Part shown: one piece after another, positions 1 to 9,266 of the stretch
Layout of the letters: each line of letters begins with the position of its first letter
Numbering within the stretch: the stretch's first letter is position 1
Assembly (NCBI GenBank): GCA_036362985.1
Contig: JAYGXS010000010.1
Span: 3,462,472 to 3,526,471 of the forward strand
Direction: 5' to 3'
DNA length: 64,000 nucleotides
DNA from: Ligula intestinalis
Lineage: Eukaryota > Platyhelminthes > Cestoda > Diphyllobothriidea > Diphyllobothriidae
Notes under the pieces: generated by a model
The model's input: only the letters and a program-made list of their open reading frames with translations
Told to the model about the DNA's origin: nothing
Databases searched by the model: none
Program-made: the position numbers and the translations under genes

Positions 1-254
1 AAACCATGTTTTGACTTGCTACGCTTAAATAATATATCTTTCTGTTAGGACGGTCCAGCACGCGAGTCGTCACTCTGGCCGTCCTGAGGGAAAGAGAACA
101 AAAAAAACCTCCGGGCCAGTGGGTGTATCTTTTAACCAGATCGTTTTGAGTTGGCTTTTCGCTCCTGTCTGACCTTGATCTTCGCCTAAAGATGAAGAGC
201 CCTAGCTTAATTCATATAGAGCCCTAGGGTTTACTGGCCGATTCTAGGATTATT

Positions 255-470
255 AATTTCTTGTCATCAGAGTTTTCCGGCTCAAACAAGGCACCGTGAA
301 ATAGCTATTTCGGGCTATTGGCCCTCATCAGCCACGGGTAGCCAACTCTAGTGTAGCAGCTGAAATTGCCGCCGCACCCGAGTTTCGAACACGCGCCTCG
401 CCGGTCAGGGGCAGACGTCCTAACCATTGAGCCATCGAGGTAGATGTCTAGCCGGTTGTAGATCGGGAGC
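255..470 (-). mobile_element. tRNA-derived SINE (copy A) with hammerhead
   Basis: Read on the - strand, positions about 440-360 look like a tRNA gene: an A-box-like GGCTCAATGGTTAGG, then a B box GTTCGAAACTC about 45 bases later, which is the internal RNA polymerase III promoter layout. The body continues into a hammerhead ribozyme fold at 337-294. Related tails sit at 1930-2120, 4200-4290, 8560-8640 and 10400-10565, so this is a dispersed family. It resembles in architecture the schistosome Sm-alpha SINEs, which also join a tRNA-like promoter to a hammerhead (established knowledge); membership in that exact family is inference. Confidence 0.75.
294..337 (-). ncRNA. Type I hammerhead ribozyme in SINE copy A
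   Basis: All hammerhead parts are visible on the - strand. Stem I is CCGTGG (337-332) paired with TCACGG (299-294), six pairs with one G-U. The core CTGATGA is at 331-325. Stem II is GGGC/GCCC with loop CAATA, followed by GAAA. Stem III is the mini-hairpin ATA-GC-TAT, and the cleavage-site base H17 is T. Every invariant core base is present. Self-cleavage has not been shown; this is a structural reading by eye. Confidence 0.72.
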
Positions 471-481
471 ATATATCGGTG

Positions 482-1260
482 CACAAACAAATAATTAAAT
501 TCTTAAATTTGTTTGGGAGATATTTAACGACAAGATGTGGATAGATGGGACAACGGAGTTTCGAACCTTCACAAGAAAACCCGTACCTCAGTAACTTCCG
601 CTTTATTCATATATTCAATAACTGCAAAAATCAGACGGTATGGCCCAAAATTCGTGCAAAATGCATATCTTTGTAAACGTTTCGTCATTAATCGCCTACC
701 GGTGTGAACGCATTTACGAAAAATTAGAAATCACCATGAAAAACATTAGGCAAATTTAAAACTTAAATAAATTATAAGAAGTACAAGGTGTTTGTTAAGA
801 AAAATAAAACTTTCCCCATAATGCCCAAGTTCCGGCGACGTAAAAATAGCTATAAATTAGAAAAATAAATGTTGATATTTTCTGAAGTTGACAACTTCAG
901 GTAGCCAATTTCTTTGCATAAAAAGAGCTTTTCTTTTGCCAAAATTTTTTGTACATATTGGCATAATTTGGAGACTATTTATTTAATCTCATCCTTCAAA
1001 TTCTGGCATAATTTCCAGCGTTTTCAGTTTCTTTATGCGCTCGTCCATCAATTGAGTTTCTGTTCGACAATAGCGGATTCCATAACATAAATTCTGCCAA
1101 AAATAAGACACGGAAGTGGGAACTTCGATTCCGACGAAACAGGATGTCATGTCTAAAGTTACAGGAAAGATTAATCTGCCTATGTCTCAGTCTTTTAAAT
1201 TAACACAGCACCTCAGGCAGTGGAGATTCCTATGCATACAGTCGCGTCGGCAACAGCAGT
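482..1260. other. AT-rich intergenic stretch
   Basis: No gene or clear repeat is recognised. A short open stretch on the - strand at about 1080-990 encodes a lysine- and glutamate-rich helical peptide but is broken by a stop and has no convincing splice sites. Confidence 0.4.
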
Positions 1261-1812
1261 TTATGTAGCCCCCTAACATACCCCCTAGTCCCAGCATGTT
1301 GTTTTACGAAAACTGTGGTTATAGGGTTTTATGGGTGGAGAATAAGGATATGCAGTAAAATATACTTTAATAACTGTTGTATGCATTTTTATTTTATTGT
1401 ATTTAGAAGTGTTGTTGATTTATATCCAAAAATTGTCCTAATCCGTATTACCTTTTAACGTATTGCGGAAAAACACGATTATCAAATTGCGGCTTTTTTG
1501 AAATTCCCGAAATATAGAAATGGTTGGTATGGGGTCGTCTACTTCAACTTACCTGAGGTCCAACTTTCCATTCTGGAGTTAGGTTAGTAAAGTCTGTGGC
1601 CCTTAGCGTTGCGCACACCTTCAATTTACATGTGGAACAACTTACTCCCAGCGGGTGCGTGAAACAACTTCGACTACATTTTTTCACTTTACACTTACTT
1701 CTAAACATTTTTTTCTCTGTCTTTCCTATTTCCCCACTCCCCAAAACCCTATAACTACTGTTTTCGTAAGGTAACATGCTGGGGCTCAGAGTATAGTAAG
1801 GGGGCTACATAA
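1261..1812. mobile_element. MITE-like element with about 70-bp terminal inverted repeats
   Basis: The left arm 1261-1330 (starting TTATGTAGCCCCCTAAC) is matched in inverted orientation by 1743-1812 (ending GGGGGCTACATAA). The match includes the conserved inner blocks CCCAGCATGTT and TTATAGGGTTTT. The interior is AT-rich. On the - strand it holds a 77-codon cysteine-rich reading frame ending at a GTAAGT donor-like site, with no recognised product. Probably a non-autonomous DNA transposon; the superfamily is not clear. Confidence 0.6.
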
Positions 1813-1929
1813 GCTACCATTTCTGAATTTTATTGACCATTTTCAGACTCCCATGATGCAAAGGGAAGAGTGCTAGCATACCGACCAAGCTGTCCAGCTT
1901 CGAACACTGCATATCCCCGATCTTATACC

Positions 1930-2120
1930 AGCCAGACTGTGAGCTCGTAACTCAACTGTTAGGACTTTCGCCCTGACGGAAGAGATCGCGAGCTCAAACC
2001 TCGGTATGGCAGCAATTTCAGCGGCCACACTGGGGTTGGGTATCATTAGCCGATGACGCCTAATGAGGCAGAAAAGGCCTTCCTAGTGTCCCATGTCTTT
2101 GCTGGTAATGTCCTTCTGCC
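1930..2120 (+). mobile_element. tRNA-derived SINE (copy B), decayed hammerhead
   Basis: A tRNA-like head with an A-box-like segment at 1942-1962 and a B-box-like GCTCAAACCTC near 1990-2002 is followed by the same tail as copy A. The hammerhead position reads CCGATGA (2050-2056) rather than CTGATGA, so core base U4 is changed, although the stem II pairing GCC/GGC and the GAAA (2071-2074) remain. Predicted inactive. Confidence 0.6.
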
Positions 2121-2386
2121 TATAATTTATATTAAAGCGAAATATTTTCATTGTTTCTTCGTCCCGACGTTTCTCCACTAATAGTAAACAGCTACTAGTA
2201 GAGGCGAACTTGCATGGATTTCAAAACCAAAAGCACTTCAATGAAGGCGGTAATGTAGGGTGCTTTTAACAGCGAAGTCGAGCCATTCTTTGACTCAAGA
2301 ATCCAAGTTGAAAATTCGTTTCACTCATATTATGCAAACTTGAAAAAATACATCTTGTCCGATCCGGCGGATTTATTCACTCTTAC
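2121..2386 (-). other. Tektin intron sequence downstream of the 2387 exon
   Basis: The next tektin intron starts at 2386 on the - strand with donor GTAAGA. The next exon is not found between here and position 1, so it probably lies outside the window. Confidence 0.5.
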
Positions 2387-2609
2387 CGCTAGGAGCGCCC
2401 TCTCTGGAGCGTCGTGGACCAGATCAATTTCCTGTCGTTTATCCCGAAAATAGAGACACTCTTGTGCGATCTCCTCCTGAAAAACGGTTTTCTGTAGTAA
2501 CTTTTCCAGGGAGCGGTTTTGGCCGTCCAACTTCTCCCATTCCTCGAGGTTTAGTGTGGACTCCTCTTGGAGAGCGTTCAGAGCAAAATGAATGTCTAGC
2601 ACACGGTTC
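2387..2609 (-). CDS. Tektin, internal exon
   Basis: This - strand exon encodes tektin filament helices. It contains ECLYFRDKRQ and EIDLVHDAPE, matching the family pattern ECL-x2-RE-KR-x-GIDLVHDEVE. Tektins form the stable protofilament ribbon of axonemal doublet microtubules in cilia and sperm tails. The acceptor is a strong polypyrimidine tract ending CATACACAG just above 2609, and the donor is GTAAGA at 2386-2381. The exon starts with two bases (AG) that complete a codon with the last G of the exon ending at 12812, giving RRLENRVLDIHFALN, colinear with the tektin motif RLGERVNDI. Which of tektins 1 to 5 it is cannot be said. The region after LVHD reads APERALLA where the family has a more acidic stretch. 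Confidence 0.85.
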
Positions 2610-2962
2610 TCTGTGTATGAAAAAAAAAATTTAACAGAGTTATCGCCAAAGGACATTCAGAACTTCTTAAACACATGTTTTTAAGCTCCTTTGCTCAACC
2701 CATAGGTTCCTCAAGTCTATAACGTCATGTCTGTCGTTTATTTTAATGCAGAATTGAGAACGAACTCCTCTGCAATTAAAGTTTACATTTATGGTAACAA
2801 TTCGCTTTGCGCAAAAGAAAAGCTTGGTTAAGAAATCGATTATTTGCGCGTGATAATAAAAATGGCCCAATTGAGCCGAATTGGACACAATCATCGACTC
2901 TATATCTCTCTTAAATAACCTCTATACCATCTATAGCAGAAAGAACAGTAACAACGACAAAA

Positions 2963-3228
2963 GTGGCAGCAGGAACAGAACCGGCAGATGCTGCTGAGAA
3001 CACGGACGAACAAATAGCACTCGAAGTGCTAGATGACACATTTGAGGCCCCGACACACAAGTCAGGTCGCCAAAGAGCACTATTGACGAAGCATCTCATG
3101 ATCGAACCGAGAAGGAAGATGTGGGACCCAGGTGTCCGAAAGAGGCATAGAAAAACACCAACGCCACATAAAATAATCCTGGATCCGACAAGGAGAAAAT
3201 ATGAGCTGCACTTTTTAAAAGCGGGAGG
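2963..3228 (+). pseudogene. Gypsy pol C-terminal remnant
   Basis: The + frame encodes a basic tail with RRKYELHFLKAGGVMG. This is the same peptide that closes the pol reading frame of the Gypsy element at 21.9-26.7 kb (RKKYEVRLFKAGGVMG). It runs into the following LTR as in that element. The upstream integrase, RT and gag are missing, so only the 3' end of a second, divergent Gypsy copy is left. A polypurine tract AAAAGCGGGAGG directly precedes the LTR at 3217-3228. Confidence 0.8.
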
Positions 3229-3549
3229 TGTTATGGGGGCGAGAAGTGCACGCTATCTGAGTCACGGCCGCAAGCCGTTTGCGCGCGCCGAGAGCTCACG
3301 TGACGTGCGCCCCCGCGTGCACTGCATTGTTCCAGGCGTCCCGCAGCGCGGAAAACCACGCCAGAACTACCCCTCTCGTCCGATAGGCCAGGAACAGTCT
3401 AGAAGGACCAGCGCCTTATAAAAGGCTGTAATGAACACGCTAATTCATTCCGTTGTCTGTGTACCGTCTGGAATTAAGCCTTCCTATCAGAACCGCTCTC
3501 TTGGCTTCTTCTGCCTATTAGTCGGGTCCGAATAAACTAAGCTATAGCA
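3229..3549 (+). repeat. Gypsy-type 3' LTR
   Basis: Starts TGTTATGGGG after a polypurine tract and ends near AAGCTATAGCA. The block from TCAGAACCGCTCTCTTGG to GTCGGGTC is shared with the LTRs at 21941-22344 and 26310-26713, while the first 200 bases are divergent and GC-rich. A TATAAAAG box is visible at about 3418. Confidence 0.75.
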
Positions 3550-4199
3550 ATATTACTCTTACATAATCTCTATTCCATCTCCATAGCCAAATAAGTATGT
3601 ATATATGTAATTGCCACTTTAAAATAATAAGTAGCAGATATATAGTGGAAGCTTCGAATACGGGACCTTTTGTTAGCGGAGCCAACCGCGTGTAGCCGCT
3701 AGCAACCGGCCCAGAGCCGTTGTGTCGGTCATCCCTGCGACGGCGACGGGGAGCGTAGATTATGAGGGACTGATGAAATTCAAATCGATGAATTGCTTAT
3801 GAGTTAATTGTAAGACCCACGTTGGGGAACTATCTGCCCTGTGAACGAGCCGATTTCTGCGTTTTTGGTTCCAGTTGGTGGATTGACAGAATGAGCCCAG
3901 AAAAAACCTGAAACAGTTCCATATTTTCCTCTCAGAAATCGTCATTTTCAGCGCCCATGGCGTACACATATGTATATTTTGAAGTCAGTTATGCTATTTG
4001 GGACGAGTATGTGCGTTTTCGAACACGGTTTCCCAGGTCGTTGCCAGGCGCAGAGAAAAATGTACAAGAATCGTAAATCTTTCCAGCTCACTTACAAATC
4101 AATATTTTCTAAACTTCTGCGCCATTTAGCGGCCGCTGTGTACATGACAGTACCCTTTCGGGTACTAAAACAAAAATCTATACACATATACAATCTTGG
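3550..4199. other. Unassigned repeat-like sequence
   Basis: No gene is recognised. The segment 3765-3850 (CTGATGAAATTC then CGATGAATTGCTTATGA) resembles 8450-8530, so it belongs to a dispersed repeat of unknown type. Confidence 0.35.
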
Positions 4200-4290
4200 G
4201 TGATCCTTGCCTAGTATTCCGTTTGACTGGCTGATGATGGCTAGCAAGTCGGAAATGGCTATCCCGGTTTCCCGTGTCTATGTCGGTTCC
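4200..4290 (+). mobile_element. 5'-truncated SINE tail (copy D)
   Basis: Shares the GGCTGATGATGGCTA...GGAAATGGCTAT tail of the tRNA-derived SINE family but has no tRNA-like head upstream. Contains the hammerhead at 4225-4269. Confidence 0.65.
4225..4269 (+). ncRNA. Type I hammerhead ribozyme in SINE copy D
   Basis: Stem I is GACTGG (4225-4230) with CCGGTT (4264-4269). The core CTGATGA is at 4231-4237. Stem II is GGCT/AGTC closed by a T-G pair, and GAAA is at 4252-4255. Stem III is ATG-GC-TAT and H17 is C at 4263, giving an ATC cleavage triplet. Several G-U pairs, but every invariant core base is present. Confidence 0.65.
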
Positions 4291-4869
4291 ATTCCATCAT
4301 ATATCTCAAGTCGCTAAGCGACTGCCTGCTATCACTCTAGAACGAGTCTCAAAGCACAACGGGACAAGTATCTTACTTGTCCTCATTGATTATCAGTGCC
4401 CTAATATATTCAACTTTATCTTAGAGAAAAATGGACACTCTTACTCCTTTAGCAGCAAAGTTACTTTTTAAATTTTTTACGTGAAGAAGGTGTCTATTTT
4501 GGGTTGAAGAAGTTTAAAATTGCCGAATAATTTTGACCCTTACCGGCCGCTACACTTGAGTTCGGGGTCTCTAAAATACGTGCTGTGTATATTCCGTCTT
4601 AGGATGCGTTAATCTTTTCTACAACTGGACAGATCTGTTGCTTTGTGAATGCGCATTTCATTATCGTAAAAGTTCTCATAAGTATAATTTTTTAAACCGG
4701 AAGGTAAGCGTTGTTCAAGCATAACATTTGAAGAAGGTGTGACCTTCTACCAAACGAGTACAATGAATAATATGTTCGTTCATTTTTTCGATAACGTATT
4801 TGAATGTATAAGGGCATTAAAAACCAATGCGAAAAACGCATACTGCGAGTAGTTATATTTTGTCTGTCC
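4291..4869. other. AT-rich sequence, nothing recognised
   Basis: No gene, RNA or repeat structure could be supported here. Confidence 0.4.
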
Positions 4870-5000
4870 AAAACATCTAGTGCGACATCCCAGCCCTCAC
4901 TTTTAACTTAGTCTGATGACGAACACGTGATACTTGTTCGAAAATTCACGAGTACAACTCGATTTTCCGAAGATCTTCTTTCTTTTCATATTATGTTAAG
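4870..5000 (+). repeat. Penelope-type 3' repeat fragment
   Basis: The block from CTAGTGCGACATCCC through the hairpin CGAACA/TGTTCG (4920-4940) to CCGAAGATCTTCTTTC matches pieces at 32597-32640 and 32905-32965. The hairpin follows CTGATGA and precedes AAAA, an arrangement also seen in the 3' UTR of the Penelope-like element at 18194-18224, which is why I place it in that group. Confidence 0.5.
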
Positions 5001-5265
5001 ATTTGATTCTGAGGTCTTCCCGGAACATGTAATTGACGTAAATTTAAAATTTTTCTTTGTATCCATTCATTCCCTATCATCTTATTACCATCAGGGAGTT
5101 CAAAGGCGTTCGCCTATCTGGCCCTCAATAAACTGATACATAAATAGATCATATAGAGGTGATATAGAATCGACGATTGTGTTTTGGGCACTATTGGGCC
5201 ATGTTAATTATCGCGCGCAAATCTTGGGTTATCTGGTTGGTATAATAATTATTACTATTATTTTA
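5001..5265. other. No feature seen
   Basis: AT-rich sequence with a short TATTATTATT run before the MITE; nothing else recognised. Confidence 0.4.
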
Positions 5266-5660
5266 TACAGGGTGTCCCAAAAGGTGCATGCATATTTTCG
5301 ATAATTTTAAACTTGTTGTTTATTATTATTATTTTATTATTTCAAAAACGGAAACATATTTAAAAGTGTCATTTTATTGTTTTTTCACTGCATTTTGACT
5401 TTAGAAACAGTGACTTAATTGAGAGAAGCCATTGAACATGAATGCACCCGAACATGAAGGAAATTGTTTCATAGTGTTGTTTAATTGCTTCGCGTTGTCA
5501 GCAGTGCTGTGATCAAAATGGACGTCAGTTCGAGAACATACAGTGAAAAAAGGAATAAAATGATACTGGTAAATATTTTTAGATTTTACAATAGCAAATT
5601 ATGATAAACACCAATTTTACAATTATGTAAAATGTGTATACATTTTTGGGACACCCCGTA
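5266..5660. mobile_element. Mariner-like MITE with TA target duplication
   Basis: Terminal inverted repeats: CAGGGTGTCCCAAAAGGTGC at the left (5268) and its inverted counterpart CGGGGTGTCCCAAAAATGTA at the right (ending 5658). TA dinucleotides sit outside both ends (5266-5267 and 5659-5660). The GGGTGTCCCAAAA end and TA target are typical of Tc1/mariner elements. At about 391 bases it cannot encode a transposase and is non-autonomous. Confidence 0.8.
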
Positions 5661-6030
5661 TTGTTATAAATTCTACTTTTTTATATTACTTTTTTGCTAC
5701 TTATATATTCCACCTATTCAAACTTTATTGCAATGGTAAGAATAATATAGAAACCGTGCTAATATGGGGGAAAAGTCTTAAAAATGCATTATCAACACCT
5801 TGGTAACCTGGTTTGCTTAAGTGAACAGCTAATTGGTAGGGTCCCACGCCTTGGAAGCCAATAGCAAGAGCTGACGCGAAAAGAAAGTCAACCTGAATCC
5901 AATGTAGGACATACAATGAGAAGTAACAAGGGGAATATCACAACCCAAGCAGGTGCATAGGGAACCAAAGAATAATGAAGTGTTAAGAGCAGGCCTAACA
6001 GATTCGGTATCACGCTGTCCTCACGACTCG
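5661..6030. other. No feature seen
   Basis: No gene or repeat recognised before the LTR-like repeat at 6040. Confidence 0.35.
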
Positions 6031-6320
6031 TCCTACGGGGCTCTATCGATCGATACAAGCTGCGTGAATGATGAGATCGCACCAGCCGCCGGCCATGATT
6101 ACTGCTCCACCCTACCACTCTGGTGAGCCGGAAGATCAGTCAGCACATAACCCCTCAAGGACACAATCTGATTGGTCCAATTGCACGTGCCTGTTATTTC
6201 TCGGCTTGCCCTAAATATGCTGTACTAGGTAAGCTAAAAGACTTCCACTTTTGTATCCTTCTTGTTGTGCTCTTAATTGGGGGTTCAAACAAACCCTAAT
6301 TAGATGGACACGAAGTTGGT
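6031..6320 (+). repeat. LTR-like dispersed repeat (family 1)
   Basis: Shares ATCTGATTGG and the 3' block from GACTTC through TCCTTCTTGTTGTGCTCTT with 62940-63200. CCAAT-type boxes followed by a pyrimidine-rich 3' part suggest an LTR, but no partner LTR or internal region is found. Confidence 0.4.
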
Positions 6321-6599
6321 TACCATTCCAATTGCGGGTCAGTATTTCGTCGTGTAGGGGTTGTAATGAAATAACTCGGTGTAAGTCTGTGTATGCTGTG
6401 CTAATGACGGAGAGACAGAGAAATTGATTGCGAAGCAGGTTAAACCGAAACTGCCTGGCACCAACTTCACCTGCGGATATTTATTTTGCTGGTTACTGAA
6501 GCCCTTTATGCGGGAGTACAAGGTGCGATTCAATGGAAACCGATGTAACCTATGACATTGATAGGGCAACCGTGTGGTGGCCCTTTTGCAGCCACTTGG

Positions 6600-7010
6600 A
6601 ACCCAAGACAAGCCGCCGACGCATGAGGCCTTTAGTCTGCCTGTGCGCCCACTGCTAGGCTAGGCGCTAACTGTCCTTGACCGACGTGCACATACTCCTC
6701 AGTGCGAATGCGCGCTCAGGCTATCCAGCGTTAGCCAACCTCAAGGTCGTCCGCCCACGCTAGTCTAGACATCAGCAGCCCCATTGGCCACCGGGACAAA
6801 GCATTCGCCGGCTATTCCTGATGCTCTAGTCACTCCGGAGCCGACCCAAATAGGGAACAGACGCACTACTCCGTGAGTCAACATTCTCTCCATCTATTCT
6901 CCGTTCCATTGTGTACACAATAAACTCTTCCTTCTATTCTGGCCTTCCCAAGACTTCTCCCATCTCCAAAGGAACTGGGCCTCGAAGACTGTGGCTGTTA
7001 GGGTTAACCG
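6600..7010 (+). repeat. LTR-like dispersed repeat (family 2)
   Basis: CTAGTCTAGACA, a CCATTGGCC box and the AATAAACTCTTCCTTCTATTC-type block recur in inverted orientation at 35700-35935 and 37380-37600. AATAAA lies at about 6919. Probably an LTR or LINE 3' UTR family; the coding partner is not identified. Confidence 0.4.
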
Positions 7011-7129
7011 TCTTAGCCTTAACTCCTATAACCGACCCTGTAACGCTTTTCACTGCCCATGCCACGCCTCTACCTTACCAACACAATACTGTAGTAAGTA
7101 AGAGACAGCGGTTAGACAGAGCACGATAA

Positions 7130-7720
7130 TGCTCGCCAAGATACGTCACCATAGATAAAGTTCGCCTGAAAACAAGCCGGTAGTAAGCATATTGGTTAAC
7201 TGTGCCGTGAGAAGTTGCCTTTTTCAAGAAGCGGCTTTCGAATTTGAGCCACACATTTTCTGCTCTCCATTCACGGGGGAATTTATTATCCTATACCATC
7301 CAGTCTAATCCTCTGCTTTTTTTGTCTGCATTTGTGATCAGGAGGTCATTTCTACAGTACACTGCTACCTTTTTAAATGCACAAAAACAAGTTATTTTAT
7401 CTACAACATATCACCATCGCAATATTTGTCAAATGCGGCCAATCTGTCGCATATGTAATTCACCAACAACACCAACATCGACAATTCTCTGTAGGATGAC
7501 AACACGAAGAAAAAAGCGTGTGAAGAAGCGGAAATGGAGAAGTTGAAAGCCGATTTGTCTCCATAGTTGATGTGAATGTCGTGAAAAACTTGACTTTTGA
7601 GTATTACATGACCTTTTACCTTTGTCCTTTTCAAATGATCCGTAATTTACCTTACCATCTGCTCTGCGTAATTGGAGCCATTTTTGCTGAAAATTCAGGT
7701 TTGGAAAATCCTCAATATAG
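7130..7720. other. No feature seen
   Basis: Short reading frames only; none resembles a known protein. Confidence 0.35.
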
Positions 7721-7722
7721 CA

Positions 7723-7756
7723 TTCTTCTTCTTCTTCTTCTTCTTCTTCTTCTTCA
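7723..7756 (+). repeat. (TTC)n microsatellite
   Basis: About eleven TTC units, followed by a short AAGAAGAAGAAG tract at 7813-7827 in the reverse sense. It creates a spurious poly-glutamate reading frame on the - strand. Confidence 0.9.
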
Positions 7757-7839
7757 GAATAACTACTATATTTGTCAATACAAGCGAACATCCGTGTCCC
7801 AGGAAGCAATAAAGAAGAAGAAGAAGACTCGATCGCTGG

Positions 7840-8100
7840 GACAATATGTTTATTCGCCTGACGTTTCGATATCCGCGACGAAGGGCGTACGATGGGTGCA
7901 TCTCCGACACTCGGTGATGTTCTCGTGAACTCTGTGATCATCTCCTTATGAGACCCTTAGAATATTGATAATAACCGTGATGGGCTCTTCCTGACATGCT
8001 TCAAACAGTCTCAGCAGTAGGCCATCTGATTTGCAAATAGTCTACTCCCCCCATACGGGCAACAGTTTTTCTCCTGAAAATACCGAAAATGGCATTCAAC
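7840..8100 (-). repeat. Penelope-type 3' end fragment
   Basis: Read on the - strand, ATATCGAAACGTCAGGCGAATAAAC carries the GAAACGTC plus AATAAA arrangement typical of Penelope 3' ends. The outer part (7960-8090) is shared with 20080-20200. Confidence 0.45.
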
Positions 8101-8130
8101 CCCCTAAAATTCTGCACAATGGCTAAGGAC

Positions 8131-8249
8131 GTTCAGGTTTTTAGTGTCCAGAGAAATTAATTTCGGATCGCAGTATGTATCAGTTTATATAAGGTCTATA
8201 GGCGTAGACCGAAATTTTAAGTGTATATTTGTGTTGAAACCCGTCAACC
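8131..8249 (-). repeat. Inverted partial copy of the 335-base tandem unit
   Basis: Reverse complement of 8249-8131 matches 9027-9140, including ACACAAATATACACTTAAAA and GAAATTAATTTCTCTGGA. The copy stops before the ribozyme. Confidence 0.75.
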
Positions 8250-8419
8250 GAATCTATTCTTAAACAAACCGGGGAATCTGACGAGACGAAACACCTCATA
8301 CGGCAACAGGTAACAACCTTGGTGATGGCGCACAAACCACGCGCAATCATTACCCGAGCAGAGGAGAGTGCACTCAAAACAGTGAGGGCCGATGGGTCAT
8401 AATCTACACCCGATCAGCA

Positions 8420-8700
8420 GTGACAGCAAATGGCAGGTGGCGAGGCGCTGATGAACTGCGGTTCGATGAAGTGCTTATGACCCATCTGATAGACACCAGT
8501 GGTGGACCAACTGCGCCGTCTGTGAGTGCGTTTGTTTGTGTTATCCGACCAGCTGGTGTTCAGAGTTATGCTTGGCTGATGAAGGCTAATAAGGCCGAAT
8601 CAGTTCTGTATCAAGTTACCTCCAAATGCTGTCATGCTATTATGACTTGGCCGGAATCGGCCCGGCGGGCGGTCACCCGTTGGGGACCTCTGACCACCAC
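8420..8700 (+). mobile_element. SINE-like repeat (copy E), degenerate
   Basis: The tail GGCTGATGAAGGCTAATAAGGCCGAAT (8571-8597) belongs to the same family as the hammerhead SINEs. The GAAA reads GAAT and stem I is lost. The front part shares CGATGAAGTGCTTATGA with 3785-3805. Predicted inactive. Confidence 0.5.
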
Positions 8701-8860
8701 ATGAACTTTGTTTAGTTCGGAAGCCTATTCGATCGGTGTTCGCACATTTCTGAGTGAATATATATATATACCACGATCAGAAATTAATTTCTCTGGAGAT
8801 TAAAAAGCTGAACTTGCAAAACCGGTATATCAACCAGAAAGCAGATAGGGAAAGCGGGGG

Positions 8861-8932
8861 ACCCACTGATAAGCCGGACCCGTAGCAGCTGTGTCAGGCA
8901 GCGGCAGAATACCGGCGAAACACGTGTCTGGG
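8861..8932 (+). ncRNA. Hammerhead ribozyme, tandem unit 1
   Basis: Stem I is CCCA (8862-8865) with TGGG (8929-8932), extendable by GG/CC past a bulged A. The core reads CTGATAA (8866-8872), so invariant G8 is A. Stem II is GCCGG/CCGGC with a 34-base loop, then GAAA (8917-8920). Stem III is ACA-CG-TGT and H17 is C (GTC triplet). The core change should impair cleavage. Confidence 0.65.
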
Positions 8933-9195
8933 CCTTTAGGCAAGTACCTAGGCTGTTAGTATGGTAAGTTACAACGTCAATTTACACTACTAACGACTGT
9001 CCTGTGGCAGCAGGTGTATATTTCATTGAGGTTGACGGGTTTTAACACAAATATACACTTAAAATTTCGGTCTACACCTATAGGCCTTATATAAACTGAT
9101 GTATACCACGATCAGAAATTAATTTTCTGGAGGTCAAAAACCTGATTTTTCTAAACCGGTATATCAACCAGAAAGCAGATAGGGAAAGTGGGGGA

Positions 9196-9266
9196 CCCAC
9201 TGATGAGCCGGACCTCTAGCAGCTGTGTCAATCAGTGGCAGAATACCGGTGAAACACGTGTCTGTG
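9196..9266 (+). ncRNA. Hammerhead ribozyme, tandem unit 2
   Basis: Intact core CTGATGA at 9200-9206 and GAAA at 9251-9254. Stem II is GCCGG (9207-9211) with CCGGT (9246-9250). Stem III is ACA-CG-TGT (9254-9261) and H17 is C at 9262. Stem I is CCCA with TGTG, one mismatch. The very short stem III is typical of type I hammerheads in Penelope elements and retrozymes, which may work as dimers. Confidence 0.7.

Noticed and set aside
245..270. CTGATGACAAGAAA on the - strand as another hammerhead core
   Set aside because: Only three bases separate the two core blocks, so no stem II can form.
990..1090. Possible downstream tektin exon on the - strand
   Set aside because: The peptide is helical but does not follow tektin motifs, is broken by a stop and lacks splice sites.
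1544..1777. Cysteine-rich 77-codon frame ending at a GTAAGT
   Set aside because: Lies inside a MITE-like element; no recognised domain, so not called a host exon.
4913..4944. Canonical hammerhead call for the Penelope-type hairpin
   Set aside because: The perfect stem leaves AAAA rather than GAAA; keeping GAAA would break the stem. Reported as a related hairpin only.
7429..7941. 170-codon frame with a poly-glutamate run
   Set aside because: Produced by the (TTC)n microsatellite and Penelope-type repeat sequence on the - strand; no domain.
8275..8300. CTGACGAGACGAAAC as a hammerhead core
   Set aside because: No room for stem II and no stem I pairing; treated as chance or a deletion relic.
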